This document shows positions 1 through 12,084 of a stretch of DNA of 64,000 bases, piece by piece. The stretch spans positions 7,589,428 to 7,653,427 of the forward strand of contig NC_080711.1 of the NCBI RefSeq assembly GCF_019097595.1, read 5' to 3'. The translations under genes were made by a program, and so were the position numbers. Under the pieces are notes generated by a model. The model was not told the origin of the DNA, made no database searches, and saw only the letters and a list, made by a program, of their open reading frames with translations. How positions within the stretch are numbered: position 1 is the first letter of the stretch; every line of letters begins with the position of its first letter. This DNA is from Hemibagrus wyckioides (Eukaryota > Chordata > Actinopteri > Siluriformes > Bagridae).

Positions 1-1384
1 ATGCTAAGATAGCAAATGGAACCTTTATTATTTTTTTTACTAGCAAAATATCCGAGCACCCAATCACTTACAGCCGTTTGTGCGCGTTCTTTCGCGTGGA
101 TACGTGGGATTTTAGCGACATCTAGTGGTAGTAATGAGAACAGGACACTACCTAACCAGCAAGGTAACTGTGTCTAATTGAGTCATAGATACTGTTCATG
201 GATTCAGGTATATGACCTGACTATATAAACTGAATAGCAACTTCAAATGTTGTCTTCCAGCCCAGACAATTTTGTCTCCTGACAACATATTAATTACTGT
301 GAGCCCTGTATCTCGTTTTGGCCCTTAAGATGATTCCCAACTTTATGGTACGTTTGTTAAGAGTCTACTAATGCTGAGAGCTGGATGATGTGTGCCACAT
401 GTCTCATTGATCTGTAAAGTCCAGACCAACTTCTGTGATTATATCCCCTACATTACAATAAAATGCATAAATATCATATTTCTTTACTCACAACATCCAA
501 CTTCAATTCAGATTCTTTATTTGTCATGTTTTGCAGCTGTGTTAACAAAAGAAAGCCACCAATTTTTGTCGTAGTCCAGCTTAAAGTATTTATAATGCTA
601 TCTTCACCAAGAATGTTTTGTCAAAAAGCTTCGCAGTAGCCTGGAGAATACAAAGCATTGGAATTTAATGGAACAAAAAGCTTTTCCTACTCCTTTTCCC
701 TTTAGTTAGGCTCTAATTTATTTTTATTATTTGATTTTGAATGGTATAATATTGAAGATACAGCAAACAAGTCTGCTACACGTTCTGTTATAGTTAAATA
801 CCAGCAAGCCAAATGAAAACAATCAATGCCATAAATTTGAATAGTTTTTTTTCTTGAGAAACACAGACAAACACTGAGTGCTGAAACACTTGCATGGAAT
901 AAAACAGAGATGATTTATATAGGAAATGAAACACTTTTGGCCACTAATTTGAAATAAACAATGCAACATAACAGTTTAATTGAACCCACCCTCGTATTAT
1001 ATGCCTATACTTTGTTAGTGTCCATGTGGGTTTTCCTTTAGGTGAACTGGTTTCCTTCAAACTCTCCAAAACATGTCAATAGATGGATTAGTTAAAATGT
1101 CCTATAGATGTGATGAGTGAGTGTATGCACATATGTATTGTGCCCTGCAAGAGACAATAGTGGTGTTTTATTCAGTCTATCTTCCAGCATTGTTCCTGAG
1201 TTAGGCTCCAGGTACACCATGACCCAAACCAAAATGACCAGTTACTGAAAGTTTTCTGAAGACCAACACATGCATGTTATATTGCATTGGCTCTACATGC
1301 ATAGTTTAAGACGTTTTTGTTGTTAAAATGAGTTTCAGCTGAAGTAACTCTTGTACTCAGCGTAAATTGCTATTACAGGCGTCA
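1..1384. other. AT-rich intergenic DNA, no gene recognised
   Basis: I see no exon with recognisable protein similarity, no convincing splice-bounded open frame and no clear transposon ends here. The only open frame above 60 codons (392-574) is low-complexity and hydrophobic with no family resemblance. The stretch could be distal 3' UTR or spacer of a neighbouring gene outside the window. Confidence 0.5.
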
Positions 1385-1456
1385 GGGGGTATAGCTCAGT
1401 GGTAGAGCATTTGACTGCAGATCAAGAGGTCCCCGGTTCAAATCCGGGTGCCCCCT
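1385..1456 (+). tRNA. tRNA-Cys (anticodon GCA)
   Basis: This is a complete 72-bp cytosolic tRNA gene without an intron. The 5' acceptor strand GGGGGTA pairs with TGCCCCC at the 3' end (one T-G wobble) and T is the discriminator base. The A box (TAGCTCAGTGG) and B box (GGTTCAAATCC) are intact, and the anticodon loop CTGCAGA carries GCA for cysteine. CCA is not encoded, as expected in eukaryotes. A TTTT run at 1471-1474 can serve as the RNA polymerase III terminator. The body agrees with the vertebrate tRNA-Cys consensus as I recall it, so it is likely functional and not a SINE head. Confidence 0.97.
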
Positions 1457-1782
1457 CTATTAGGGAAACATTTTAACTATCTGCAATAGACCATATAAAA
1501 AACCATGAATGAGTATGATAAATGTTGCTGGAAGTTGTTGAAAAAATAAATACAAAGTGCTGAGGTAGGTTCCAGCCCCTCATCCATAGCAGGAAAGGAT
1601 TCAGTGCTCATTTCTGCCACGTAGGAAGAGCACCGGGATAGAGTCCAGTAATCCTGTCTTTTATAGGAGGAGCAGCGGCATCTACCGGTAATAATATGAA
1701 TTGCACCCGCCATTAGGGTGCTCCTGTACAGTAGTAGGCTAGCCTAGACCGAATCTAAAAGTGAATTAAATCCATGTTTATA

Positions 1783-2421
1783 CACTGCTCAAAAAATTAA
1801 GGGAACTAACCTAAATCACAACTTAAATCTTTACTTATATATTACGTTGTGTAATTCGTTGAGAACAAAGACAGTAGCGTGTATGGTTCCTATTTGTCTG
1901 TAGGCATTCCTGATAATGTCTGTGCATGCTTCTGATGAGATGGCATCAGTGTACGCTAGACAGTCTGTGGTGCTACTTGGTGGCTTCAGATGCTCCGATA
2001 CAAAATATCCTAGAGGTTCTCAAATGTGATTCAGGTCTGGGGAATGTGAGGGCCCGTCAATGGCATCAATGCCTTAGTCATCCAGAAACTGTCTACACTC
2101 TCTGGTCACATGACGCCAGGCATTGTCATGCACCAGGAGGAACCCAGGGCCCACTGCACCAGCATATGGTCTGACATGGAGGATTTCATCCTAGTAGTAA
2201 GGGTAACGCTGGCTTGCATTTGGAGGTCTGTGCGACCCTCCAACTATATTTCTCCGAAGACCTTCACATCAGTATGACCAAACAGGCCAAAGAGGTCTTG
2301 CTGGATGATGCATAGTGTTCCCCATATCATCTACAGACTCTTTCATCCCTGTCACATGTGCCCAGTGTAAACCTGCTCTTATCTGTAAAGAAAACAGGGT
2401 ACTTTAATTTTCTGAGCAGTG
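1783..2421 (-). mobile_element. Decayed Tc1/mariner-type element with TIRs
   Basis: The left end CACTGCTCAAAAAATTAA and the right end (its inverted form, TTAATTTTCTGAGCAGTG) make terminal inverted repeats of about 18 bp flanked by TA (1781-1782 and 2422-2423), the target duplication of this superfamily. Read on the minus strand, positions near 2065-2020 encode a degenerate transposase C-terminal motif (GPSHSPDLN) containing the last catalytic Asp, followed by a stop. The internal part is too short for a whole transposase. It is a non-autonomous or dead copy of about 640 bp. Confidence 0.75.
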
Positions 2422-2423
2422 TA

Positions 2424-3137
2424 TATGGCTACATTGGAACTGTGTAATCTATGCTGGGCTAACATTTACAAGAATGATTTAAAGGTGGCTGAAAGTCTGT
2501 CAGCCCTAATGGCCCAATATTGACCTAACATTAATTTGCTATCTGGAATCTTTCTTTTAGGCCACATTTAGGCCTGACATTTTCCTGGTTGTGATTTGAA
2601 TAAAAAAGTGTATGAGAAAGAACATGAACACTGAAGATTGTCAGCTAAATTTAAAACTACAGCTTATACAACTTTAAAACTAAAACAAACACATTACATG
2701 AAAATATACTGTTGAAAATATGACACTAGTTGAAACAACAAAAATCTACTATGATACGTAAATGAAACTAAACTGCAGGGACACTGGAAATTATACAGAA
2801 AGGGAAGATAATACATTAAAACCTTACAAGCATACACCTGTTTGCCAAATACACTTTGTTTTGTAGCATTGACCTAAGATTGAACTTGATTGCACTAATG
2901 AAATAACCTCTATTGCACAATTCTGTAAAATTCAGTTTTGTTCAACATCTGTTTCTTAACTTTGTACATGGCTTATAAATGTAAATGAACATTGTTATAA
3001 TGCTGTGTTACACATACAGAGATTATAAGTCATAATAGCTTTGCAATCACATGAGATGGCAGGGAGTGCTTGACCATGAATTGTATGTCTTTTGCTATGC
3101 AAAGAAATTTATTTCATATCAGTAAAATAAGCTTATA
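2424..3137. other. AT-rich spacer, nothing recognised
   Basis: No exon, RNA gene or transposon ends could be identified between the two transposon copies. The sequence is AT-rich with many short A/T runs. Confidence 0.5.
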
Positions 3138-3648
3138 GACCTATTAGCCATAACATTATGAGCACTAACAGGTGACGTGAACAACACTGATGACATCTGA
3201 CAAACAACACTGATGAACAACACTCTCCTCATCATGGCACCTGTTAGTGGGTGGGATATATTAGGCAGCAAGTGAACATTTTGTCCTTAAAGTTGATGTT
3301 AGAAGCAGGAAAAATGGGCAAGCGTGAGGATTTGACAGGTTTGACAAGGGCCAAAGTGTGATGGCTAGACGACTGGATCAGAGCATCTCCAAAACTGCAG
3401 CTCTTGTGGAGGTGTTCCCTGTCTGCAGTGGTCAGTATCTATCAAAAGTATCCTTTAAGTCCTGTAACTTGCGACATCTCAACTTACAGGACCTAATGGA
3501 CCTGCTGCTAACATCTTGGTGCCAGATACCACAGTGCACCTTCAGGGATCTCTAGTCCATGCCTCGACGGGTCAGGGCTGTTTTGGCAGCAAAAGGGGGA
3601 CTAACACAATATTAGGCATATGAGTTAATGTTATGCCTGATCGATGTG
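3138..3648 (+). mobile_element. Internally deleted Tc1-like element, copy A
   Basis: The ends are the decayed inverted repeats of a Tc1 family whose consensus end reads like CACTGATCAGGCATAACATT, flanked by TA. It shares its left 250 bp with the copy at 28392-28940 and the inverted copy at 31018-31493, including the transposase start region (a frame reading [16 protein letters not shown] near 3358). The right part keeps transposase C-terminal codons (LLTSWCQIPQCTF near 3509). The central catalytic region is missing, so it is inactive. Confidence 0.8.
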
Positions 3649-3650
3649 TA

Positions 3651-4480
3651 ACATTTGCATCAACCAAACGTCCTCCTGTGCTCTGTCTTTGGTTTACACT
3701 ACAGTGACATTTCTACACTCAAGTATGAAAATATCCATAACATTTTGACACATGGTAGAGTTAAAAAACCCTGTGTGTGTGTGTGTGTGTGTGTGTGAAT
3801 GAGTGTGAGGAGGGGTGACTTCCCCCTTTCTAGAGTCTGAAGTTCCATGTGAAGTCATGAGACTAGGCACATGACCAGTGCTCACAACTCACTTCCTATA
3901 CGACTGTCATATGGGACACTAAATCATGGCTTTATTATAATTTTAATGTTATTTGATTTCTGTGTCCTTTATATTATATTCTAGAGCAACATGATATAAT
4001 TGTCCTGTGCAACGTATTGAGGCTTGGGGTGGGAAAAATATATCACACCTTCCAGGTTTTCATGATGACAGGCAGTAGTGACAGTATGTGTTTATGGATG
4101 TCATCGAAATATCACTTTAATCCCTTCAGTAATGTTGTAAATTGTAAATAGAGGTGCTTTATACAGACCTGAAACTCGTATTTAGGCCTTAAGGCCAAAA
4201 AATGAAAGGAGAAAAAAAAAAAAACGCAGCATTCTGCACTCTCCTCTGTTCACACATCTCAGACAAGTCTGCAATGGGTCATACTAAAATATCTGGAAAA
4301 CGAGGGGGGGGCATACGGAATGTTCAAAAAACGGCAACGTTTCCAAACCATCTTTGAATGTTATGCGTCTAATCATAGTTTAAACTAAACGAAAAAATGT
4401 TCGTAGCAAATCCCACATGAATCACTGCAAAAACCTGGAAAATACGTTGCGCGTTTATTGAACCTCCCCTGAAAAGCGGA
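3651..4480. other. Spacer with a (TG)n microsatellite
   Basis: This holds a (TG)n tract at 3772-3797 and an A-run near 4210-4224. No exon is recognised. It leads into the GC-richer ATP6V0C promoter. Confidence 0.5.
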
Positions 4481-4489
4481 AATGGTTCA

Positions 4490-4712
4490 TGCACCCATGG
4501 TTGGTCATGTGACAGCCTCTGGATCGCCATTTTCTTCCTCTCCACCGGTGAGCTGCGCTTCCGTGGGATTCGTGACTTCGCTCTTACACTCGCCGCGTCT
4601 TTCGAGCCTTTGACATCCGTAAAGGGTCACTCCTGAAAGCTTGAACGCTTTGACTGAGGACGTCTCGGCTCGTTTTCTTTTCTCCGCGCCTAGTTTGTTG
4701 GTGTCCTGAAGG
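4490..4712 (+). promoter_or_regulatory. ATP6V0C promoter and 5' UTR, with an M-box/CLEAR-like site
   Basis: Base composition shifts to GC/CpG-rich just upstream of the ATP6V0C start codon, with no TATA box at a standard distance, as in housekeeping promoters. GTCATGTGAC at 4504-4513 is a perfect 10-bp palindrome one base pair away from the CLEAR consensus GTCACGTGAC bound by TFEB/TFE3/MITF, and it contains the MITF M-box TCATGTG. V-ATPase subunit genes are established members of that lysosomal regulon. That this site is used is inference. The exact transcription start cannot be read from the sequence. Confidence 0.6.
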
Positions 4713-5684
4713 ATGTCCTCCGACAATCCCGAGTATTCCCCCTTCTTCGCAGTGATGGGCGCCTCAGCGGCGATGGTGTTCAGCGGTAAGAGAGACACGG
4801 CGTTTCACCTTCACCCGAGGCAGTGGGCGATTTTCACAGCTGAATTCGCGGTCGTATTTTTTTGTTTATATAATCCGATTTTGTCATTTTAAACCTAAAT
4901 ATCAGGATGTGAATGTGCTGGAGCACTGATGCGGTTCGGTATGGGGGAAGGGAAGCAAAGCGAAGGTTTCCATCACGGCACATGACGTCTTGGTTGACGT
5001 AGATACCTTTAAATTATTTATTTAGATTGGTCGTCTTGGTCAAAAATACTAAAAAAAAAAAATGCAAACAAGCGTGTTAATCCCAATATATACGATTTGC
5101 ATGTATATCTATATCCGCGGCCTTGCCAGATGGTAGAGTTGCATTAGCTCCCCTTCTTAGTGGCGTTGTGAATGAGGACATTTTATTGCATTGACACCGC
5201 AGTGAGCCCAAATTCTCTTAATACACTTAAAATATATATATATATATATATATATACGGGTGTTTTCTGTTTAAGCTGCTTCTCAGAAGCAGTCAGTCAG
5301 CTGCTTGTCTCAGCCAGGTGCCTTCAGTGTCTAATGTGACACCGCAGTTTTTATTGTGGCACATTTTTTAATTACGTGCCATTATATAATTCAATCATTT
5401 AGTATTTACACGTACAAGCGATCTGTTCTAACCAAAAGCAATCCTGTATGCTTAGTTATTGTTTTCCGACCATAGAGATTAGACATTGCATCCCATTTTG
5501 TCTTTGTTGCAATGATTCATTTAACGCTAGTTTTGTACTTCCTCTACCGGGAGGAAGTGCCTAGTTTTGGCACGTGACTGCTGGTGCAAAAGATGCCCCA
5601 CTGCCTCATACTTCCTCCTGACCTTGATTTTACACCTTTAATAATGCAGCTCCGTGGAATAGTGTCTGTGGGTGTGTCTATCTA

Positions 5685-5774
<90 letters not shown>

Positions 5775-6927
5775 AATAAAAAAAATGCGCGCAGGGCTAG
5801 ACATTTTACATCTAGGTGTTGCAGTGATTTTCGTTGGGTAGAAAGATCTTAGTTCTGATTCAGCAAGAAAACTCCCTCGCACACAACTTTTATATTATAT
5901 CAATTGTGATGTAAGCAACACATCAGTTACGATAAGTGCGATGCCCCCTGTTTCTGCCTCCTCGTCTGATTACTCATCGCCTCACTAACGTTTTTTTTCT
6001 TCTTCATTTTCTGTCTTTAGCGCTTGGTGCCGCTTATGGCACAGCCAAGAGTGGCACAGGCATTGCTGCTATGTCGGTGATGAGGCCGGAGCTGATCATG
6101 AAGTCCATCATCCCCGTGGTCATGGCGGGTATCATCGCCATCTACGGCTTGGTGGTGGCTGTACTCATTGCCAACAACATTTCAGACAATGTCCCTCTCT
6201 TCAGGTAAGTCATACATATGACTGTATTCTCATTTACTGTTTTTGTTTGTTTTTATATATATATATATATATTACACACACATTATAAAGTTTAGATTGA
6301 TCACTAGAACCACACAAACATTTGTTTAGTACTGAATATGGGCGTGATGAGAACATGACTAGGATGTTCATCTTATTTTGGTTTTGACCAGCTCCAGTCT
6401 TAAACGGCCGTCACCTTAAAGAGCCAAATTAACTGCCATGACTAGCAATTTAGTTTAATTTCCTGTGAGAATTAATGAACTGAAATTGGCTGTAATCTCA
6501 TTTCAGTCCTCAGATCTCCATGTAGCAGTACATAATTAAGTTGCTGGACATTTTCCATGTTGTAAAATGTTATGAAGTGATGTATGTTTTCACATGCCCA
6601 CATTTTATTCTGCTATCGGTGGACCCTGATGGGAATTTTGTACCTCTTGATTGTATATCTAACTGAGCAATTAGACAGCTGAACCTTGATGTATTAAATC
6701 CTCTCGCTATCTTTGTTTGCAGGAGTTTTCTTTACCTGGGTGCTGGGCTGAGTGTGGGTCTGAGCGGCCTTGCTGCCGGCTTCGCCATCGGGATCGTAGG
6801 AGACGCAGGAGTTCGAGGCACGGCCCAGCAGCCTCGCCTGTTCGTTGGCATGATCCTTATTCTGATCTTTGCTGAGGTGCTGGGGCTCTATGGGCTTATT
6901 GTTGCCCTTATCCTCTCCACCAAGTAA
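4713..6927 (+). CDS. atp6v0c: V-type proton ATPase 16 kDa proteolipid subunit c
   Basis: Three coding exons, 4713-4785, 6021-6204 and 6723-6927, join in phase to 153 residues (human 155). The product is the c subunit of the V0 rotor ring, which carries protons across lysosomal, endosomal and vesicle membranes. It starts [20 protein letters not shown]. Four transmembrane helices are visible (about residues 10-35, 54-77, 90-115 and 129-150). The last contains [15 protein letters not shown], whose Glu137 (Glu139 in human) is the proton-binding carboxylate. Helix-packing small residues (GxGx[11 protein letters not shown]) are intact. The start is fixed by family alignment, and all junctions are GT-AG. 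Intron 1 holds a long (TA)n tract and a CACGTG E-box. The variable N-terminal few residues are the only notable divergence. Confidence 0.97.
5569..5578 (+). promoter_or_regulatory. Intronic E-box resembling a CLEAR site
   Basis: GGCACGTGAC in ATP6V0C intron 1 matches nine of ten bases of the CLEAR consensus GTCACGTGAC and keeps the CACGTG core. Together with the palindromic site in the promoter it could mark TFEB-family control. Chance occurrence is possible for a short motif. Confidence 0.4.
5687..5774. repeat. (TA)n microsatellite in ATP6V0C intron 1
   Basis: About 88 bp of nearly uninterrupted TA dinucleotides with two short TAAATA interruptions. A second, shorter (TA) run lies at 5231-5256 in the same intron. 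Confidence 0.95.
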
Positions 6928-7815
6928 ACAGCGTTAATAATAATTATAATTATACAGATACAAATACCCACCCACTACACACACGAACACACACAAATAC
7001 CAACTCTAACATCCACTTAATGAAACGCAACAATTATCTACAACACATGAATGGAAGAGAGGGGGGAGTGTGTTTGTGTGTATGTAAGTGTGTGCGCGTG
7101 CGTGTTTGTGCTTGGTGGGCAAATAAATGTATGAGAGAGCTCTCCTCTCTGTGTGTATTATAGTAGCCTGACGTGCGTCTCCTTGTAAATGCGCTGTGTA
7201 GCTTGTGATCTTGTCTTGTTGGTGTTTAGATCGCTGCCCTTACCTTTACTGCTACACTTGTTTGTTTGCGTTTTTATTTCTCGTCTATTTTTCCCCTCTT
7301 GTTTGAAGAACAAATCATCTGTTTGTTTTTTCTTTTTTTGGGACCATTTGCTGATTAATACTGATATTGAGGACTTAAAAAAAAAAAAAAGAAAAAAAAA
7401 AAAGAAAGACAATACATTTTTCACTGATTATTTATGAAGATTTCGAAATGTTCATGAAATTGTTTAATTGAAAGTCTTTATTGAAATCCCAGTGATCTCT
7501 ATATATAAATACATGTATCAGAAGTATATATCTGTATAGGTAGGTGAATTGCACTGTGGGTAATTTGTGCTTGGAGTTCCTCTGGATGTAATCATCAGTT
7601 ACCATGCAAATTTTGTTGTCTGTATCAAAGTTATTGGTGTGGAAGTTTACAGAGCGTGCCGTCTGTGAGTGTATGCACGCATATGTTCGTGTGAATGTGT
7701 ATGTTTTAATTCTTAAGGTGACATTCTTTGAACAACGTGTAGCGTTATACCTGTAGCTACTACTGTTTCTGGTTGCAATGATGGGCACACACCAGCCCGG
7801 CCCGTCCTGTTTCCA

Positions 7816-7821
7816 AATAAA
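7816..7821 (+). promoter_or_regulatory. Likely ATP6V0C polyadenylation signal
   Basis: AATAAA followed within 40 bp by a GT-rich stretch. It implies a 3' UTR of about 0.9 kb from the stop at 6927. An earlier AATAAA at 7122-7127 could give a short form. The A-rich tract at 7377-7403 inside this UTR may cause internal priming in cDNA data. Confidence 0.55.
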
Positions 7822-8088
7822 ACTTCCTCAACTTCCTTCCTTGTCTGGTTTTGGTTTGCTTTCACTACTTACACACCTTCATGTATTTTTTCAGTCACAA
7901 TTCTCTAACACAATATATTCGTTCAGTGGAATGTGAGGAAGTGTTGTATAGCTGTTATCAAGCTTACGGTTAATACTGCTGAATTTACCACATTTAAGCT
8001 TTACATTTTTACATCCTTTTTAATGATGCCAAGTGAAAAAGTAATGTTAAATGATTTGTGTAAATATATTTTTACTTGTTACTATGTA

Positions 8089-8574
8089 CACTGTACTGCC
8101 AAAGGTTTTGCGACACCCTACCAAATCAGTGAATTCAGGGGTTTGGCTCCGCCCCTTAGTTCCAGTGAAAGGAACTCTTAATGCTTCAGCATACCAAGAC
8201 ATTTTGGACAATTTCATGCTCCCATCTTTATGGGAACAGTTTGGGGATGACCGCTTCCTGTTCCAACATGACTGCACACCAGTCCACAAAGCAAGGTCCA
8301 TAAAGACAAGTCCTGACCTCAACCCGATAGAACAACTTTGGAATGAATTAGAGCAGAGACTGTGAGCCAGACCTTCTCGTCCAACATCAGTGCCTGACTT
8401 CACAAATGCGCTCCTAGAAGAATGGTCAAAAATTCCCATAAACACACTCCTAAACCTTGTGGAAAGCTTTCCCAGAAGAGTTGAAGCTGTTATAGCTGCA
8501 AAGGGTGGAACAACTCCATATTAAATTCATGTGCATGTAAAGGCAGATGTCCCAAAACTTTTGGCAGTATAGTG
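8089..8574 (+). mobile_element. Tc1-like deletion derivative with intact TIRs
   Basis: The ends CACTGTACTGCCAAAGGTTT and its inverted partner (AAAACTTTTGGCAGTATAGTG) are flanked by TA at 8087-8088 and 8575-8576. The interior encodes only the C-terminal third of a Tc1 transposase: fragments such as AYQDILDNFMLPSLWEQFG, QHDCTPVHKARSIKT and SPDLNPIEQLWNELEQRL. The first and second catalytic regions are deleted. The same family supplies the copies at 15052-15264 and 24300-24795. Confidence 0.85.
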
Positions 8575-8917
8575 TATATGTAGTCAAAAGAAGGAGAGAT
8601 ACTGTGTCAGATGTGCCAGATGAGAGATTAGTACATTAGTGACCATCTGTCAGAGTTTGTGTTCCTCCTCTCAACTATTACACTATACTGCACCGCCACT
8701 ACCTCTATAGCTTTGTTCCTGGTTTGTGATCCAGGCTTAATGTCTTAAGTTCTTCCCTTACTTTTACAGTTTCACAATTACTTTTTATATATAATTTAAT
8801 CAAGGGTGTGGTCTATTCAAGTGAAAGAGAAAGTGATTAAAAACCACACACACACAAGCTGTTCAGTAAAGATGTAATGGAACTGGAGCTGCCAGAATAG
8901 CTTTTGACAAACTGTTT

Positions 8918-9262
8918 GGCCAAAAGTTTGTGTACATCTGACCATCACACCCATATGTGGTTTGACAATGTCACTTCCCTCCATTGAAACTTAGAGGCCA
9001 AAACCAATGCACAAAGCAATGTCCATGAAGACATGGTTTGCCAAAGTTAAAGTGGAAGACCTTGAGGGTCCTGCACAGAGCCATGACCTCAACCCCACTG
9101 AAAGCCTTTGGGATAAATTGGAACACTGGCTCCCCCCGGCCTCCTCATCCAACATCAATACCTCACAGCCACTATACAACATCTATCGGTAAGACTAAAC
9201 CTGGAATGAGATGTTCAGAAAGATTATTTTTTAGGTATCCACAAACTTTTAATCATGATGAG
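8918..9262 (+). mobile_element. Fragment of a second Tc1-like family
   Basis: The left end reads GGCCAAAAGTTTGTGTACAT and the right end has the inverted form (near CCACAAACTTTTAA). The interior encodes a transposase tail (HKAMSMKTWFAKVKVEDLEG and SHDLNPTESLWDKLEHW) in which the SPDLNP motif has decayed. The exact ends are uncertain. Confidence 0.6.
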
Positions 9263-10514
9263 TGGATTTTACAAGTCTCTGGAAGTCTACACCATTTTTC
9301 CAAATGATATTTTCACAGTATCTGTTTTGATAGTGTAGGTAATCTGTTGTAGTCTGTTGTAATCAGTCCAAAACTTTCTCTTAGGAGTTCAACTGGGTCA
9401 GAATTTGTTGATGGAAAACCATAGTATGGCACAAAGTGGACCCAAACATTTACAATAACAACAAATGGTCCCACAGTTGCTGTATTGTTTCCTTTTAAAT
9501 TGTCACCTACTGTATTTCTCTCTAAAAAAAATAAACAGTAATAATAATGGTGATATGTTACTACTGTAGAAACTAGCGTATGAGATTCAACAGGTATATC
9601 TGAAGCATTTGGCAGCCATCCAGAGCAACTTACATTTATCTATCAGTTGAGGGTTAGTGCAGCATGGCAGTGTTAGGATTTGAGCTCTTCCAGATGAACC
9701 ACTAAGTTATCATTCATATTCAAGGAATACTTGAATATCCGCAGGCCAGAGACCTCTAAGAAAATGCCTTAGATCACAAGCTACCATGCCTGGTCCTGGA
9801 GCTCTCTTAACATGCACATTTTACAAGTTTCCTTGCCCTAACACACCAACTTTAGTGCTAGTAATTCACTGATTAGATGGATTAGATGTGTTAGAGCAAA
9901 GAAAACTTTAAAGTGGAACGGTGGTGGACCTGTGCCTTAGACAGAAATACAAGAAGACTATTTCAAGCTTGAAATTGGTAATAGAATACATAGCGATAGG
10001 TACATATAACAATAATAATAATATATTTGATTTATTTATTTTAATTTAAGTATAGGAATTACTTGAATATAAAAGTACATTTAAGGTGTTATTTTTAATC
10101 TAATATGCCAATATTAGATAAGTGCTAAATTTTAATGTCAGTGTATGGCATGTATTGGCTGTGAAATTCAAGTGGCAGAACAATATAGAATTACCTGAAT
10201 TTTCAAAGATACACTCAATTCTTCATGAAGATAAAAACCTGCCTAGAGCACAATGTAGGTGCTGAACAAGTCATACAAGCTCGTGTATCAGGCATCATCC
10301 TCCTCTTACAGGGTGGGGCAGATCTCTTTACATTTGAGCTTTCATTCCGGAGAAGCCAAGATTCTTGTAGCTTCTCTTGATGTCCTGGTACGTGAAACTG
10401 ACATTTGTGTAGTTCTTACAAGCGCCAAGACTCAGATACACATTATCATATGAACAAAGGTGTGGGTCTGAGCCATATGATAACACTCATATATGCATAT
10501 TTTTTAACCTTCCC
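9263..10514. other. Spacer with a partial SINE-like tail
   Basis: Positions 9600-9712 resemble, in inverted orientation, the 3' part of a common teleost tRNA-derived SINE (the reverse of 'agagcaacttac' and 'ccaaatgc' motifs). The rest is AT-rich with no recognised exon. Confidence 0.4.
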
Positions 10515-10815
10515 TCTTCAGAGAAGGCTTTCCACAAGACTTTTGGAATGCAGCTATAAGGGTTTGCTCATTCAGCCACCAAAGCATTTGTGAGGCTATG
10601 CACTGATGTTGGGCAAGGAAGTCCGGAGCATTTTTGGGGCATTGTCATGCTGTAACGTTGTCATTTTTGAGTCCTTTATTTTCAGTGAGGTCAACTGAAA
10701 TGTGTACAACATTCTGTATAATTGCATGTTTCCAGCTTGGTGGCAACAATCTGGGGAAGAGCCACATAAGGGCGTGGTGATCAGGTGATCAGGTGTCCAC
10801 AAACTTTTGGTGAAT
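10515..10815 (-). mobile_element. Degraded Tc1-type non-autonomous element
   Basis: This ends at 'gtgtccacaaacttttggtgaa', the typical terminus of a fish Tc1-type MITE. On the minus strand it retains a transposase scrap (LQHDNAPK) that includes a catalytic Asp context. The left end near 'ccacaagacttttggaatgc' is diverged. It lies just upstream of the SPSB3 promoter. Confidence 0.55.
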
Positions 10816-10949
10816 CATTAATACAGGAACGTAAAATAAAAATGCCAGTGCAGCATGACACGTATTTTCATTTACATATAATCCTACAGATTTAGTACTG
10901 AACTACAAATACAGACTAGTGTGCGACATTAAAATGATTAAGTGAGAGG

Positions 10950-11184
10950 CTAGAAAATAAATCCCGCCCCGATCACCTGATTGGCCGTCAGCCATCGGCG
11001 GAAAATGGGCGGGACTCGGTGCCGTATTGTTTACGTCTGCGTGCTCAAAGTAGGTCATAAGCGCGAGACAGCTAGTAACATATTTCTCAGAAAATTTCAC
11101 TAATCCTAACCACACGGAGTTGTACAACGATCACGGATAAAGAGCAGGATTCCCGCGGGCTGTCCGGTGACATCTGCAAAGCTG
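10950..11184 (+). promoter_or_regulatory. Probable SPSB3 promoter and non-coding first exon
   Basis: A local GC-rich island holds two GC boxes (CCCGCCCC at 10963-10970, GGGCGGG at 11007-11013) and an inverted CCAAT box (ATTGG at 10980-10984). A plausible donor, CTG|GTAAAT at 11184/11185, could end a non-coding exon that splices to the acceptor just before the SPSB3 start (TTGCAG at 13091-13096). Assignment rests on position and composition only. Confidence 0.45.
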
Positions 11185-12084
11185 GTAAATGAGCTTGATC
11201 GCGCTGTGTGCTGCTACAGAGACCGCAGACTGCTAGCCGATGCTAACCTTTGCTAACTTAAACAGTCTATAACCAAGCTGGATTGGACTTTTCCTGCGTA
11301 CAGAGACACTTATGGTTATCTCGTAACATGTTGCTGACTCGCTATTGTTATTAATCTTCCTGCTGAAAATAATACTTATTAATGAATCAATGAACCAAAA
11401 ACAAAAGAGCCTTAGCTGAGCTAGTTAGCTAGCTAATCACTTTGATTAGGCCAAAAAAGAAGACGAGCTTTAATGTTGCTTTTCCGGTTTTCAAGCCTTT
11501 TTAAAATTGTACCTGCTCAGTGATTCAGCGCGATTTATAGATAGATAAATACATGTTGTATGTAGAATTTTTAATTTTGTATGAAGCACCGAGAGACTGA
11601 CGGATGATTGAAGATGACACGTTTTTTGAATGGCCGGTGTGTCAGGTCGCTTAATTAACCTGGTTTGATTGCAAATTGGATTGCAATGGCAGCACGGTGC
11701 TAAAAGTCGCCGGGTGACGTCATCGGCTCCTTTACATACCCCTAGGTTCATCATGCATGCATCATCAAATTACATATGAGGGTACACACAGTGAGTGTTT
11801 TCCGAAGGCCATTGGAATGGGAGATGATAAAGTTTTTTTTTTAATCAGAATCGGAAATAATATATTATACATTTAGGTCTTATAGAAAGAAATTAAACGT
11901 TGGTCACGGCACCACAAACTAAGCTTTTGTATTTTTAAGACGGTATACCCTTCTACAGAAAGAAGTAGTTGTGAATCAGACATGAAAGAAATGATTACAG
12001 ATGGAATAATTTGCTTTTGTTACTGTGAATGTAACCAAGATGAGAGAGTAAAATGAAGACGTGAAAGTCTAGGACAAACGGTGA

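Noticed and set aside
4505..4798. 97-codon minus-strand open frame
   Set aside because: It lies opposite the ATP6V0C promoter and exon 1, has no family resemblance and is explained by the GC-rich sense exon.
5682..5882. Minus-strand frame rich in Ile-Tyr repeats
   Set aside because: Translation of the (TA)n microsatellite in ATP6V0C intron 1.
7158..7437. Open frames on both strands with poly-Lys or poly-Phe
   Set aside because: They span the A-rich tract in the ATP6V0C 3' UTR; low-complexity artefacts.
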